DNA of 64,000 nucleotides, taken from assembly GCF_025460805.1 (NCBI RefSeq), contig NZ_JAMXFJ010000016.1, positions 78,646-142,645 of the forward strand. The letters run 5' to 3'. The DNA comes from Microvirga sesbaniae. Its GTDB lineage: Bacteria; Pseudomonadota; Alphaproteobacteria; Rhizobiales; Beijerinckiaceae. The notes under the pieces were generated by a model. That model worked only from the letters and a program-made list of their open reading frames with translations, was not told where the DNA came from and did no database searches. Position 1 is the stretch's first letter, and each line of letters begins with the position of its first letter. Positions 26,253-34,899 of the stretch are shown in pieces. The translations under genes were made by a program, and so were the position numbers.

Positions 26253-26380
26253 CTAAAGCATCGGACATGAAAAGTGGGCCCACTTTTCATGTCCGATGCT
26301 CAATTCCTGAAGCGGCGCATGGTTCGGCGCGGACCCGGAGGGCTGCGAGCGTGGCCCGCTGGGTCCGCACGATGCGCTAA
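26253..26380. repeat. Family B MITE-like repeat, complete copy flanked by CTAA
   Basis: Begins CTAA-AGCATCGGACATG and ends CGCACGATGCG-CTAA. The flanks are CTAA on both sides, whereas other complete copies have CTAG on both sides, which supports a true 4-bp target duplication. The inner palindrome is aaaagtgggcccactttt. The stop codon of the downstream minus-strand MDR gene (TAG, 26377-26379) lies in the right flank. Confidence 0.85.
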
Positions 26381-27393
26381 AATCCCGACAGCACGAGCTT
26401 GCCTCGCGTGCGGTTGCTCTCGATGAGAGCGTGCGCGCGCCTGAGATTGGCGGCATTGATCGTCCCGACCACCTCGGCCAGCGTGGTCCGGATCGTGCCC
26501 GCATCGACCAGGCGCGACGCCTCGTTCAGGATCTCGTGCTGCCGCTCCATGTCGGCGGTCTGGAAGGTGGAGCGGGTGAACATGGATTCCCAGTGGATCG
26601 ACACGCTCTTGCCCTTCAGGAGGCTGATGTCGAGGGGCGCCTTCGGGTCGTCGATCAGGGCGAAGCGGCCTTGCGGCGCAACGGCCTTGGCGATCTCGGC
26701 GAAATGATCCTCCGTGTGGGTGATGGAGAACACGAAGGCCGGCGCTCCGATCCCCAGGGCGTCGACCTGCGCGGCCAGCGGCTTGCCGTGATCGATCACG
26801 TGATGGGCGCCGAGCTCCTTCACCCAGGCCTGGGTGTCGGGTCGTGACGCGGTGGCGATGACGGTCAGATCGGTGAGCTGCCGCGCGAGCTGGACCGCGA
26901 TGGACCCGACGCCGCCGGCGCCGCCCACGATCAGGACGGCGTTGGCCGCGCCCTTGACCGGGCGCTTGACCTCGAGACGGTCGAACAGGGTCTCCCAGGC
27001 GGTCAGCGTGGTGAGCGGGAGCGCGGCCGCCTCCTCGAACGAGAGGGTCTTCGGCTTCGCGCCCGCCAGCCGCTCGTCGACCACGTGGAACTCCGCGTTG
27101 GTGCCCTGGCGCGTGATGGCGCCCGCATAGAACACCTCGTCGCCTTCCCGGAACAGGGAGACGTCCTTGCCGACGCCCCTCACGATCCCCGCCGCGTCGA
27201 AGCCCAGGACCTTGACGCCGCCCGGCTCAGGCTGAGCCCGCATGCGGACCTTGGTGTCGACCGGGTTGAGGGCCACGGCCCTGATCTCGACGAGCAGGTC
27301 GCGCGCTCCGGGGTCGGGGCGGGGCAGCTCGACGTCCATCAGGGAGGCGTCCTGGTCGATGGGAAGGGATTGCTGGTAGCCGACGGCGCGCAT
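26377..27393 (-). CDS. Zinc-binding alcohol dehydrogenase-family (MDR) quinone oxidoreductase
   Basis: A 338-residue MDR enzyme of the quinone-oxidoreductase-like group: no catalytic zinc ligands are visible. The cofactor domain has IVGGAGGVGSIAVQLARQL and the late LKGKSVSIHWESMF segment typical of YhdH/ZADH-type NADPH reductases. ATG at 27393 has GGAG 7 bp upstream. It is divergent from an HxlR regulator with a 95-bp spacer, a common pairing in which HxlR represses the oxidoreductase and responds to quinones or electrophiles. Confidence 0.88.
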   Translation of the reverse strand: MRAVGYQQSLPIDQDASLMDVELPRPDPGARDLLVEIRAVALNPVDTKVRMRAQPEPGGVKVLGFDAAGIVRGVGKDVSLFREGDEVFYAGAITRQGTNAEFHVVDERLAGAKPKTLSFEEAAALPLTTLTAWETLFDRLEVKRPVKGAANAVLIVGGAGGVGSIAVQLARQLTDLTVIATASRPDTQAWVKELGAHHVIDHGKPLAAQVDALGIGAPAFVFSITHTEDHFAEIAKAVAPQGRFALIDDPKAPLDISLLKGKSVSIHWESMFTRSTFQTADMERQHEILNEASRLVDAGTIRTTLAEVVGTINAANLRRAHALIESNRTRGKLVLSGF

Positions 27394-27426
27394 GGCATGT
27401 CTCCTGTTGACGGGTCGATACTTGAG

Positions 27427-27472
27427 CATAGTGTTAGGGTTCGCAAGAACGCACAAAAACAGCCCATAGTGT
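27427..27472. promoter_or_regulatory. Direct repeat in the MDR/HxlR divergent spacer
   Basis: The octamer catagtgt occurs at 27427-27434 and 27465-27472, starts 38 bp apart, within the 95-bp spacer. It is a candidate HxlR-type operator pair controlling both genes. No clear -35/-10 pair could be assigned. Confidence 0.35.
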
Positions 27473-27488
27473 CGAAAAGGATACCGTG

Positions 27489-27830
27489 ATGCCGCAGAAG
27501 GCGCCGAGAGTTCAGGGATGCTCCGTCGAGCGGACCATGAGTCTGATCGACGGAAAGTGGAAGATCATCGTGCTCTACAAGCTCCTGCGCGGGACCTTGC
27601 GTTTCAACGAATTGCGCCGCCTCATCCCGTCGATCACCCAGCGCATGCTCACCCATCAGCTGCGCGAGCTGGAGGCCGACGGCCTCATCGTGCGGACCGT
27701 CTATGCCCAGGTGCCGCCCCGGGTCGAATACACGCTCTCCGTGCGCGGACGCTCCCTGGAGCCCGTGCTGATGGCCATGAAGGAATGGGGCGACGCGAAT
27801 CTGTCGTCCGTGGAGGCCGAGGCAGCGTAA
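27489..27830 (+). CDS. HxlR-family transcriptional regulator
   Basis: A 113-residue winged-helix regulator. Cys12 (GCSVERTMSLIDGKWK) at the start is the residue used for redox or quinone sensing in several HxlR/YodB/QorR proteins. The recognition segment RFNELRRLIPSITQRMLTHQLRELEADGLI is canonical. ATG at 27489 is preferred over the adjacent GTG at 27486, with AGGA upstream. It most likely controls the divergent MDR gene. Confidence 0.9.
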   Translation: MPQKAPRVQGCSVERTMSLIDGKWKIIVLYKLLRGTLRFNELRRLIPSITQRMLTHQLRELEADGLIVRTVYAQVPPRVEYTLSVRGRSLEPVLMAMKEWGDANLSSVEAEAA

Positions 27831-27885
27831 AGTGCCTGTGCGGCGCAGCAACTTTACCGTACTTTGCTCGGACCCTTATGCTTTT

Positions 27886-27911
27886 GTTGCGCAACCTGCC
27901 ACACTGTGGCA
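27886..27911. promoter_or_regulatory. Paired palindromes upstream of NAD-GDH
   Basis: Two palindromes stand side by side 37-62 bp before the GDH start: gttgcgcaac (27886-27895) and tgccac-act-gtggca (27897-27911). They look like operator half-sites, possibly for a nitrogen or catabolic regulator; which one cannot be told. Confidence 0.4.
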
Positions 27912-27947
27912 ACGCTCCCGCGACCAAACAGATAAGAGGATGCGCGC

Positions 27948-30900
27948 ATGAAGCTGGATACACCGACCAGCGGAAGCGAATTGACGGCGGAAGCCGTCGC
28001 CGTGCTGGAATCCGGTCACAAGGCCACGCCGCCGACCTTCGTGCGCGATCTGTTCGGACGGGTCCCGCCCGAGGATCTGGTCCCCTATTCGCCCCAGACC
28101 CTGGCGGCTCTCGCTGCGGAAGCCTTCGAGCATCTCAAGGCCTCGCGCACCGCCGACGGGGCGGACATCCGCCTCTTTGACTTCGAGATCGAGCGCGATG
28201 GCCGGCGCCAGGACGTGACGGTGCTCGAGATCGTCAACGACAACATGCCGTTCCTGCTCGATTCGACCCTCGCCGAGGTTGTGGACCAGGGCTATGAGCC
28301 GCTGCTCGTGGCCCATCCGATCCTGGCCGTGGAGCGGGATTCCGGCGGCGCGCTCGTGCGCCTCGTGGGCGAGGCCACGGCCGCCCTGCGCCTCGGGGTG
28401 AAGCGGGAGAGCTTCATCCACATCCACCTGCCCCGCATCGATGATGGCGAGACCCGCGCCCGCCTGATCGAGACCATGCGCCTCGTCCACCGGGACGTCT
28501 CGGTGGCGGTGCACGACTGGCCGGGCATGCGCGCCCGGATCGCCGAGATCGTGCACAATTACCGCCTCAATCCTCCGCCGCTGCCGGAGGACGAGGTGAA
28601 GGAGGCGATCGCCTTCCTCGACTGGATCTCCCGGGACAATTTCACCTTCCTGGGGCTGCGCGAATACCGCCTGCCCTCCGGCGACACCGCGGCCGACCCG
28701 GTCGAAGGCTCGGGCCTCGGCCTGCTGCGCGATCCGTCCGTGCGCGTGCTGCGGCGCGGGCGCGAGCTGGTGGCCATGACGCCGGAAATCCGCGCCTTCC
28801 TGGCGCGCCCGCAGGCGCTGATCATCGCCAAGGCGAACGTGAAGTCCCGCGTCCACCGCCGCGCCCATCTCGACTATGTGGGCGTCAAGCTGTTCGACGA
28901 CAGCGGGCACCTGCGGGGCGAACTGCGCATCGTCGGCCTGTTCACGGCGAGCGCCTACACCAACACGACCGGAGAAGTGCCCTACCTGCGCCTCAAGGTG
29001 GCGAAGGTCGTCGCCCGCGCCGGCTTCGATCCGGCGAGCTATGCGGGCCGCGCGCTCCTCAACGTGCTCGAAAGCTATCCGCGCGACGAGCTGTTCCAGA
29101 TCGACGAGGACACGCTCTACCGCTTCGCCATCGACATCATGAACCTGTCGGAGCGCCCGCGGGTGCGGGCGCTCGCCCGCGTTGACGAGTTCGACCGCTT
29201 CGTCTCGGTGCTCGTCTTCGTGCCGAAGGACCGCTACGACACCCAGGCGCGCCAGCGCATCGGCCAGTTCCTGGCCAGCATCTACGAGGGCCGCGTCTCC
29301 GCGTCCTACCCGGATTATCCGGAGGGCCCGCTCGCGCGCACCCACTACATCATCGGGCGCGACGAGGGCGGCACGCCGGACGTGCCGCGCGAGACCCTGG
29401 AGAAGGGGATCGCCGCCATCGTGCGCACCTGGAGCGACGCCCTGCGCGACGCGCTCGACGCCAGCGTCGGCGGCGCCCGGGCGCGGGCCCTCGCGTCCCG
29501 GTACGGCGAGGCGTTCAGCGCCGCCTATCGCGAGGCCTTTGGGGCCGAGCAGGCGATCGCCGACATCGCCCTCCTGGAGCAGCTCTCCGAAGCGCGTCCG
29601 CGCGCGGTCGATCTCTACCGCCGCGAGGGCGACGAGGAGACCCGCGTGAACCTCAAGGTGTTCTCGCTCAACGTGGCGCTGCCGCTCTCGGAGCGCGTGC
29701 CGCTCCTGGAAAATCTCGGCTTCCGCGTCGTCAACGAGAGGACCTACCGGGTCGCGTTCAGCGCCACGGACCGGGTCTGGCTGCACGACATGACCCTGGA
29801 GCGGGCCTCCGGCGGGGCGATCCGGATCGACGAGATCCAGGCCCCGATCGAAGCGGCCCTGCTGGCGCTGTTCCGGGGCCTTGCGGAATCGGACGGGTTC
29901 AACCGCCTCGTGCTGGAGGCGGGCCTCGGCTGGCGCGACGTCGCCATGGTGCGGGCCCTCGGCCGTTACCTGCGCCAGATCCAGGTCACCTACGCGCAGG
30001 ACTACATCGCCGAGACGCTGGCCCGCCACGGAGCGATCGCGGCCGATCTCGTCAAGCTCTTCTATGCCCGCTTCGACCCGCGCCAGGACAAGGACCGGGC
30101 CGGCGCCGAGGCGGCCATCCGCGAGCGGATCGAGGAGAAGCTCAAGGAGGTCACGAGCCTCGACGACGACCGCATCCTGCGCCGCTTCGTCAACCTGATC
30201 GAGGCGGCCATCCGGACCAACTTCTTCCAGCTCGAGGAGAACGGCCTGCCGCGCCAGACCATCGCGTTCAAGTTCGAATGCGCCAAGGTGGACGGTCTGC
30301 CGCTGCCCCGGCCGCTCTACGAGATCTTCGTCTATTCCCCCCGCGTCGAAGGCGTGCATCTGCGCTTCGGCAAGGTGGCGCGCGGGGGGCTGCGCTGGTC
30401 CGACAGGCCGCAGGATTTCCGCACCGAGGTGCTGGGCCTCGTCAAGGCGCAGCAGGTCAAGAACGCCGTCATCGTGCCGGTGGGCGCCAAGGGCGGCTTC
30501 GTGCCCAAGCACCTGCCTCCGGCGAGCGACCGGCAGGCCTGGCTGGCGGAGGGCACCGAGAGCTACCGCATCTTCGTGCGCACGCTCCTGCAGCTCACCG
30601 ACAACATCGTCGGCGACAGCATCGTGCCGCCCGCCGACACGGTGCGCCACGACGGCGACGATCCGTACCTGGTGGTGGCCGCCGACAAGGGCACGGCCAC
30701 CTTCTCGGACATCGCCAACGCGCTCTCCATCGAGAAGGGCCACTGGCTCGGCGACGCCTTCGCGTCCGGCGGCAGCCAGGGCTACGACCACAAGAAGATG
30801 GGCATCACGGCCCGCGGCGCCTGGGAGGCGGTGAAGCGCCATTTCCGCGAGATCGACGTGGACATCCAGACCACGCCCGTGACGGTCGCGGGCGTCGGCG

Positions 30901-32771
30901 ACATGTCGGGCGACGTGTTCGGCAACGGCATGCTGCTGTCGCGGGCGCTCAAGCTCGTGGCGGCCTTCGACCATCGCGACATCTTCATCGATCCGAGCCC
31001 GGATCCGGAGATCTCCTTCAACGAGCGCGAGCGCCTGTTCAACCTGCCCCGCTCGAGCTGGCAGGATTACGACAAGAGCCTGATCTCGGCCGGCGGCGGC
31101 GTGTTCCCGCGCAACGCGAAGTCGATCCCGCTCTCGGACGAGATGCGCGCCCTGCTCGACATCGACAAGCCGCAGGCGACCCCCGCCGAGGTGATGAACG
31201 CGATCCTGAAAGCCCGGGTCGACCTGCTCTGGTTCGGCGGCATCGGCACCTATATCCGCGCGTCCACGGAAACCGACGAGCAGGTGGGTGACCGCGCCAA
31301 CGATGCCATCCGCATCACCGGCCCGGAGGTGCGCGCCAAGGTGATCGGCGAGGGCGCCAATCTGGGCGTCACCCAGCGCGGGCGCATCGAGGCGGCGCAG
31401 AGCGGCGTGCGCCTCAACACGGACGCCATCGACAACTCGGCGGGCGTGAACACCTCCGACGTGGAGGTGAACATCAAGATCGCGCTCACCACGCCGGAGC
31501 GCGACGGGCGCCTGACGGAGGAGCAGCGCAACGAATTGCTCGCCGACATGACCGAGGACGTGGCGGCGCTCGTCCTGCGCAACAACTACCTGCAGACCCT
31601 GGCGATCTCGCTCTCCGAGCGGCTCGGCGTCGCCGATCTGGGCTTCGCGCGCCGGCTCATGCACATGCTGGAGGCCCAGGGACGCCTCAACCGGGCCGTC
31701 GAGTATCTGCCGGATGACAGCACGCTCGCCGAGCGCGGGCGCCGCGGCGAGGCGCTGACCCGGCCGGAGCTCGCGGTGCTGCTCGCCTATGCCAAGCTTT
31801 CCCTGCACGATGAATTGCTGGAGAGCCCGGTGCCGGACGATCCCTATCTCGGCAAGGAGCTGGACCGGTATTTCCCGGCCGAGATGCGCGAGCGCTTCCC
31901 GGACGCGATCGCCGGCCACCGCCTGCGCCGCGAAATCATCGCCACGCAGCTCGCCAACGCCATCATCAACCGGGGCGGCCCCACCATGGTGGCGCGCCTC
32001 GTCGACCAGACCGGCGCGGACGCCCCGACGATCGCGGCCGCCTACGCGGCCACCCGAGATTCCTTCGGCCTCACCGAGATGAACGTCGCCATCGACGCGC
32101 TCGACGGCGTCGTGCCCGGTCAGGCGCAGCTGCGCCTCTACGGCGAATTGCAGGATCTCCTGATGAACCGGATCGTCTGGTTCATCCGCAACGTGGACTT
32201 CGTCAACCATTCCCTCGACGAGATCATCGGCACCTACAGGGCCGGGATCGCCGAGGTGGAGCGCAGTCTCCAGGAGACCCTGTCGCCGGACGCCAAGGCC
32301 GTCTGGGAGGCGCGCACGAAGGAGCTGATGGACGAGGGCGCGCCGGAGGAGCTGGCACGGCGCATCGCGTCGCTGCCCGATCTCGTGGCCGCGCCCGACA
32401 TCGTCCAGACCGCGCAGAAGACCGGCAAGCCCGTGGACGACATCGCCCGCACCCACTTCGCCCTCGAGGCGTCGTTCCGGCTCGGGGCGCTCATCGCGGC
32501 CGCCCAGGACATCGCGGTCAGCGACTACTTCGACCGTCTCGCCCTCGACCGGGCCGTCGACAGCATCGCCTATGCCCATCGCGGCCTGACCGCCGAGGTG
32601 GCGTCGCAGGACCTGTCCGGCGCCGAGGCCGTGCGGGCTTGGAGCGAGAAGCGCGGCGCCGACGTCGCCCGCATCCGGAGCGCGGTCGACGGCATCGTGT
32701 CGTCGGGCCTGACCCTGTCGAAGATCACCGTGGCGGCAAGCCTGCTCGGCGACCTCGCGCGGATGAGCTGA
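27948..32771 (+). CDS. gdhB: Large NAD-specific glutamate dehydrogenase
   Basis: A 1607-residue enzyme of the 180-kDa GDH class, found mainly in proteobacteria and actinobacteria, which oxidises glutamate to 2-oxoglutarate and ammonia with NAD. The N-terminal ~700 residues carry regulatory ACT-like regions (NDNMPFLLDS). The catalytic core starts near RFGKVARGGLRWSDR and PVGAKGGFV, with the dinucleotide-binding region after VAGVGDMSGDVFGNGML. The C-terminal ~400 residues are helical. Its length is full for the class, with no frameshift. It has its own promoter region with two palindromes and is followed by repeat A. Confidence 0.95.
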   Translation: MKLDTPTSGSELTAEAVAVLESGHKATPPTFVRDLFGRVPPEDLVPYSPQTLAALAAEAFEHLKASRTADGADIRLFDFEIERDGRRQDVTVLEIVNDNMPFLLDSTLAEVVDQGYEPLLVAHPILAVERDSGGALVRLVGEATAALRLGVKRESFIHIHLPRIDDGETRARLIETMRLVHRDVSVAVHDWPGMRARIAEIVHNYRLNPPPLPEDEVKEAIAFLDWISRDNFTFLGLREYRLPSGDTAADPVEGSGLGLLRDPSVRVLRRGRELVAMTPEIRAFLARPQALIIAKANVKSRVHRRAHLDYVGVKLFDDSGHLRGELRIVGLFTASAYTNTTGEVPYLRLKVAKVVARAGFDPASYAGRALLNVLESYPRDELFQIDEDTLYRFAIDIMNLSERPRVRALARVDEFDRFVSVLVFVPKDRYDTQARQRIGQFLASIYEGRVSASYPDYPEGPLARTHYIIGRDEGGTPDVPRETLEKGIAAIVRTWSDALRDALDASVGGARARALASRYGEAFSAAYREAFGAEQAIADIALLEQLSEARPRAVDLYRREGDEETRVNLKVFSLNVALPLSERVPLLENLGFRVVNERTYRVAFSATDRVWLHDMTLERASGGAIRIDEIQAPIEAALLALFRGLAESDGFNRLVLEAGLGWRDVAMVRALGRYLRQIQVTYAQDYIAETLARHGAIAADLVKLFYARFDPRQDKDRAGAEAAIRERIEEKLKEVTSLDDDRILRRFVNLIEAAIRTNFFQLEENGLPRQTIAFKFECAKVDGLPLPRPLYEIFVYSPRVEGVHLRFGKVARGGLRWSDRPQDFRTEVLGLVKAQQVKNAVIVPVGAKGGFVPKHLPPASDRQAWLAEGTESYRIFVRTLLQLTDNIVGDSIVPPADTVRHDGDDPYLVVAADKGTATFSDIANALSIEKGHWLGDAFASGGSQGYDHKKMGITARGAWEAVKRHFREIDVDIQTTPVTVAGVGDMSGDVFGNGMLLSRALKLVAAFDHRDIFIDPSPDPEISFNERERLFNLPRSSWQDYDKSLISAGGGVFPRNAKSIPLSDEMRALLDIDKPQATPAEVMNAILKARVDLLWFGGIGTYIRASTETDEQVGDRANDAIRITGPEVRAKVIGEGANLGVTQRGRIEAAQSGVRLNTDAIDNSAGVNTSDVEVNIKIALTTPERDGRLTEEQRNELLADMTEDVAALVLRNNYLQTLAISLSERLGVADLGFARRLMHMLEAQGRLNRAVEYLPDDSTLAERGRRGEALTRPELAVLLAYAKLSLHDELLESPVPDDPYLGKELDRYFPAEMRERFPDAIAGHRLRREIIATQLANAIINRGGPTMVARLVDQTGADAPTIAAAYAATRDSFGLTEMNVAIDALDGVVPGQAQLRLYGELQDLLMNRIVWFIRNVDFVNHSLDEIIGTYRAGIAEVERSLQETLSPDAKAVWEARTKELMDEGAPEELARRIASLPDLVAAPDIVQTAQKTGKPVDDIARTHFALEASFRLGALIAAAQDIAVSDYFDRLALDRAVDSIAYAHRGLTAEVASQDLSGAEAVRAWSEKRGADVARIRSAVDGIVSSGLTLSKITVAASLLGDLARMS

Positions 32772-32827
32772 GGCTGAACATTCTCCCCACGTGGAAGGGG
32801 ATGATGGTCACCGCGTGCGACTTCTCC

Positions 32828-32915
32828 GTCATGGCCGGGCTCGCCCCGGCCATCCCGATGATGTGAAGCGCCACGCCTTTCCGATCGGGATCACCGGCCG
32901 AAGGCCGGTGATGAC
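32828..32915. repeat. Family A repeat, copy 8 (swapped arms)
   Basis: Left arm gtcatggccgggctcgcc/ccggccat; right arm gatcaccggccga/aggccggtgatgac. It runs directly into a 14-bp tandem repeat. Confidence 0.85.
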
Positions 32916-32965
32916 CTGGGCGGGATGACCTGGGCGGGATGAGTTGGGCGTGATGAGTTGGGCGA
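32910..32965. repeat. Four tandem copies of a 14-bp unit
   Basis: Units at 32910, 32924, 32938 and 32952. The first two are gatgacctgggcgg; the last two are gatgagttgggcg followed by t or a. The unit starts with the last bases of the adjoining family A repeat, so it probably grew by slippage from that edge. Confidence 0.9.
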
Positions 32966-32993
32966 GACGCAAGAGAGTGGAAACACAAGCCCC

Positions 32994-34373
32994 GTGAGAG
33001 ACCTCGACCCCCTTGCGTCCCCACCGAAGGCCCCCCGGTCGGCGATCCTCGGCTGGCTCCTGTTCGACTGGGCCTGCCAGCCCTTCTTCACCCTCGTCAC
33101 CACCTTCGTGTTCGCGCCCTATTTCGCCTCCGCGCTCGCGCCCGATCCGGTGACCGGCCAGAGCCTGTGGGGCTATGCGACGGCCGCGGCCGGGCTCGTG
33201 CTCGCCGTCCTGTCGCCGGTGCTCGGCTCCATCGCGGACGCGACCGGCCCGAAGAAGCCCTGGATCGCGTCCTGCGGGCTCGTGCTGTTCATCGCGTCCT
33301 TCGCCCTGTGGTATGCGGCGCCGGGACTGCCCTCGGGGATTGCGGTCGCGCTCGTGGGCTTCGCCTTCGGGACGGTGGCCGTGGAGGTGGCGGCGGTGTT
33401 CAACAACGCCATGATCCCGCATCTCGTGCCGCCGGAGCGCTACGGCCGCCTCTCGGGCACCGGCTGGGCGATGGGCTATTGCGGAGGCCTCGTGTCCCTC
33501 GTGATCGTGCTCGGCTTCCTGGCGGCCGATCCCGTGACGATGAAGACGGTCTTCGGCCTCGATCCCCTGTTCGGCCTCGATCCGGCGACCCGCGAGGGCG
33601 ACCGCATCACGGGCCCGTTCTCGGCCCTGTGGTTCCTGGTCTTCGTGCTGCCGCTCTTCCTGTTCACCCCCGACGTCCCGCGCTCGGGGATGGGCCTGAA
33701 AGAGGCGGCACGACAGGGCATCGAGCAGGTGAGGAGCACCGTCGCCGATGCCCGCCGGCACGAGAGCGTCGGCCGGTTCCTGATCGCCAACATGGTCTAC
33801 CAGGACGCCCTGGTGGCGCTCTTCGCCTTCGGGGGCATCTACGGGGCGGGCGTGTTCGGCTGGCAGGCGATCGAGCTCGGCATCTTCGGCATCCTGCTCA
33901 CCATCACGGGCACCCTCGGCGCCCTGATCGGCGGGAGGCTCGACGACCGCATCGGCGCCAAGCCGGTGATCCTGGGCGCGATCCTCGTCCTGGCCCTCGT
34001 GTGCGTCGGCGTGCTGTCGCTCGGGCGCGACCACATCCTGTTCGCCATCCCGACGGCATCGCCCGGCCCGGACGACGGCCTCTACGGCTCGGCGCCCGAA
34101 AAGCTGTTCGTGGGGCTCGGCCTCGTCATCGGGGCCGTGGCCGGGCCGCTCCAGGCCTCCTCGCGCAGCTTGCTGGCGCGGCTCGTGCCGGCCCACGAGG
34201 CCGGCCGCTATTTCGGCCTGCTCGCCCTGTCCGGCAAGGTCACGTCGTTCCTGGCCCCGCTCGCCGTCGCGGTCGCGACAGCGGTCTTCCAGTCGCAGGC
34301 CGCGGGGCCGGCGGTGCTGATCCTGTTCCTGCTCGCCGGGTTCTGGCTCCTGAGCGGCGTGAAGCGCGTGTGA
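32994..34373 (+). CDS. UMF1/Atg22-type MFS transporter
   Basis: About 459 residues and 12 helices. WLLFDWACQPFFTLVTTFVF at the start and the long loop before the FSALWFLVFVLPLFLF helix are characteristic of the Atg22-like UMF1 family. In yeast Atg22 effluxes amino acids from the vacuole; bacterial substrates are unknown. The start is unsure: GTG at 32994 is used, while an in-frame TTG at 32958 lies inside the tandem repeat. Confidence 0.85.
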   Translation: MRDLDPLASPPKAPRSAILGWLLFDWACQPFFTLVTTFVFAPYFASALAPDPVTGQSLWGYATAAAGLVLAVLSPVLGSIADATGPKKPWIASCGLVLFIASFALWYAAPGLPSGIAVALVGFAFGTVAVEVAAVFNNAMIPHLVPPERYGRLSGTGWAMGYCGGLVSLVIVLGFLAADPVTMKTVFGLDPLFGLDPATREGDRITGPFSALWFLVFVLPLFLFTPDVPRSGMGLKEAARQGIEQVRSTVADARRHESVGRFLIANMVYQDALVALFAFGGIYGAGVFGWQAIELGIFGILLTITGTLGALIGGRLDDRIGAKPVILGAILVLALVCVGVLSLGRDHILFAIPTASPGPDDGLYGSAPEKLFVGLGLVIGAVAGPLQASSRSLLARLVPAHEAGRYFGLLALSGKVTSFLAPLAVAVATAVFQSQAAGPAVLILFLLAGFWLLSGVKRV

Positions 34374-34380
34374 GCGCCGG

Positions 34381-34701
34381 TCAGTCCAGGGTCACGGCCG
34401 TGCCGCTGACCGACACCATCATCATGCCCTCGTTCTTGCCCAGCGCCCCGTAATCGAGGTGCACGCCGACGATCGCATGGGCGCCGAGGCGCTCGGCCTC
34501 CTCGATCATCTCCTGCAGGGCCGTGTCGCGCCCGTCGCGCAGCACGCGCTCGTAGGAGCCCGCCCGTCCGCCGACCACGTCGCGGATCGAGGCGAAGAAA
34601 TCGCGGAACACGTTGGCGCCGAGGATCGCCTCGCCCGACACGATGCCGCGGTAGGACCCGATGCGGCGGCCTTCGATGGACGGCGTGGTGGTGATGATCA
34701 T
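34381..34701 (-). CDS. YbjQ (UPF0145) family protein
   Basis: A 106-residue protein with the family signatures ITTTPSIEGRRI, ILGANVFRDFFASIRD and GGRAGSYE, and the late AHAIVGVHLDYG. YbjQ proteins form pentamers and have been called heavy-metal binding on slight evidence. Its stop lies 4 bp from the stop of the convergent MFS gene. Confidence 0.9.
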   Translation of the reverse strand: MIITTTPSIEGRRIGSYRGIVSGEAILGANVFRDFFASIRDVVGGRAGSYERVLRDGRDTALQEMIEEAERLGAHAIVGVHLDYGALGKNEGMMMVSVSGTAVTLD

Positions 34702-34776
34702 GAGCGTCTCCCTCTGCTCCGCTTGAGATGGGAAGAGAGATGAGAAATGTCATCGTCCTCGGGAGCGGCACCTCGT

Positions 34777-34864
34777 GTCATCACCGGCCTTGTGCCGGTG
34801 ATCCCGATCGGATGGGCTCGGCGCTTCACATCATCGGGATGGCCGGGACGAGCCCGGCCATGAC
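34777..34864. repeat. Family A repeat, copy 9
   Basis: Near-perfect: left arm gtcatcaccggccttgtg/ccggtgat; right arm gatggccgggacga/gcccggccatgac. It lies just beyond the purH stop. Confidence 0.85.
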
Positions 34865-34899
34865 GAGCGGGTGGCGGAGACGATCCGTGACGGCCGGTC

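Noticed and set aside
27876..32579. A 1567-codon minus-strand ORF opposite NAD-GDH
   Set aside because: Antisense shadow frame of a strongly biased coding region, with no domain and low-complexity composition.
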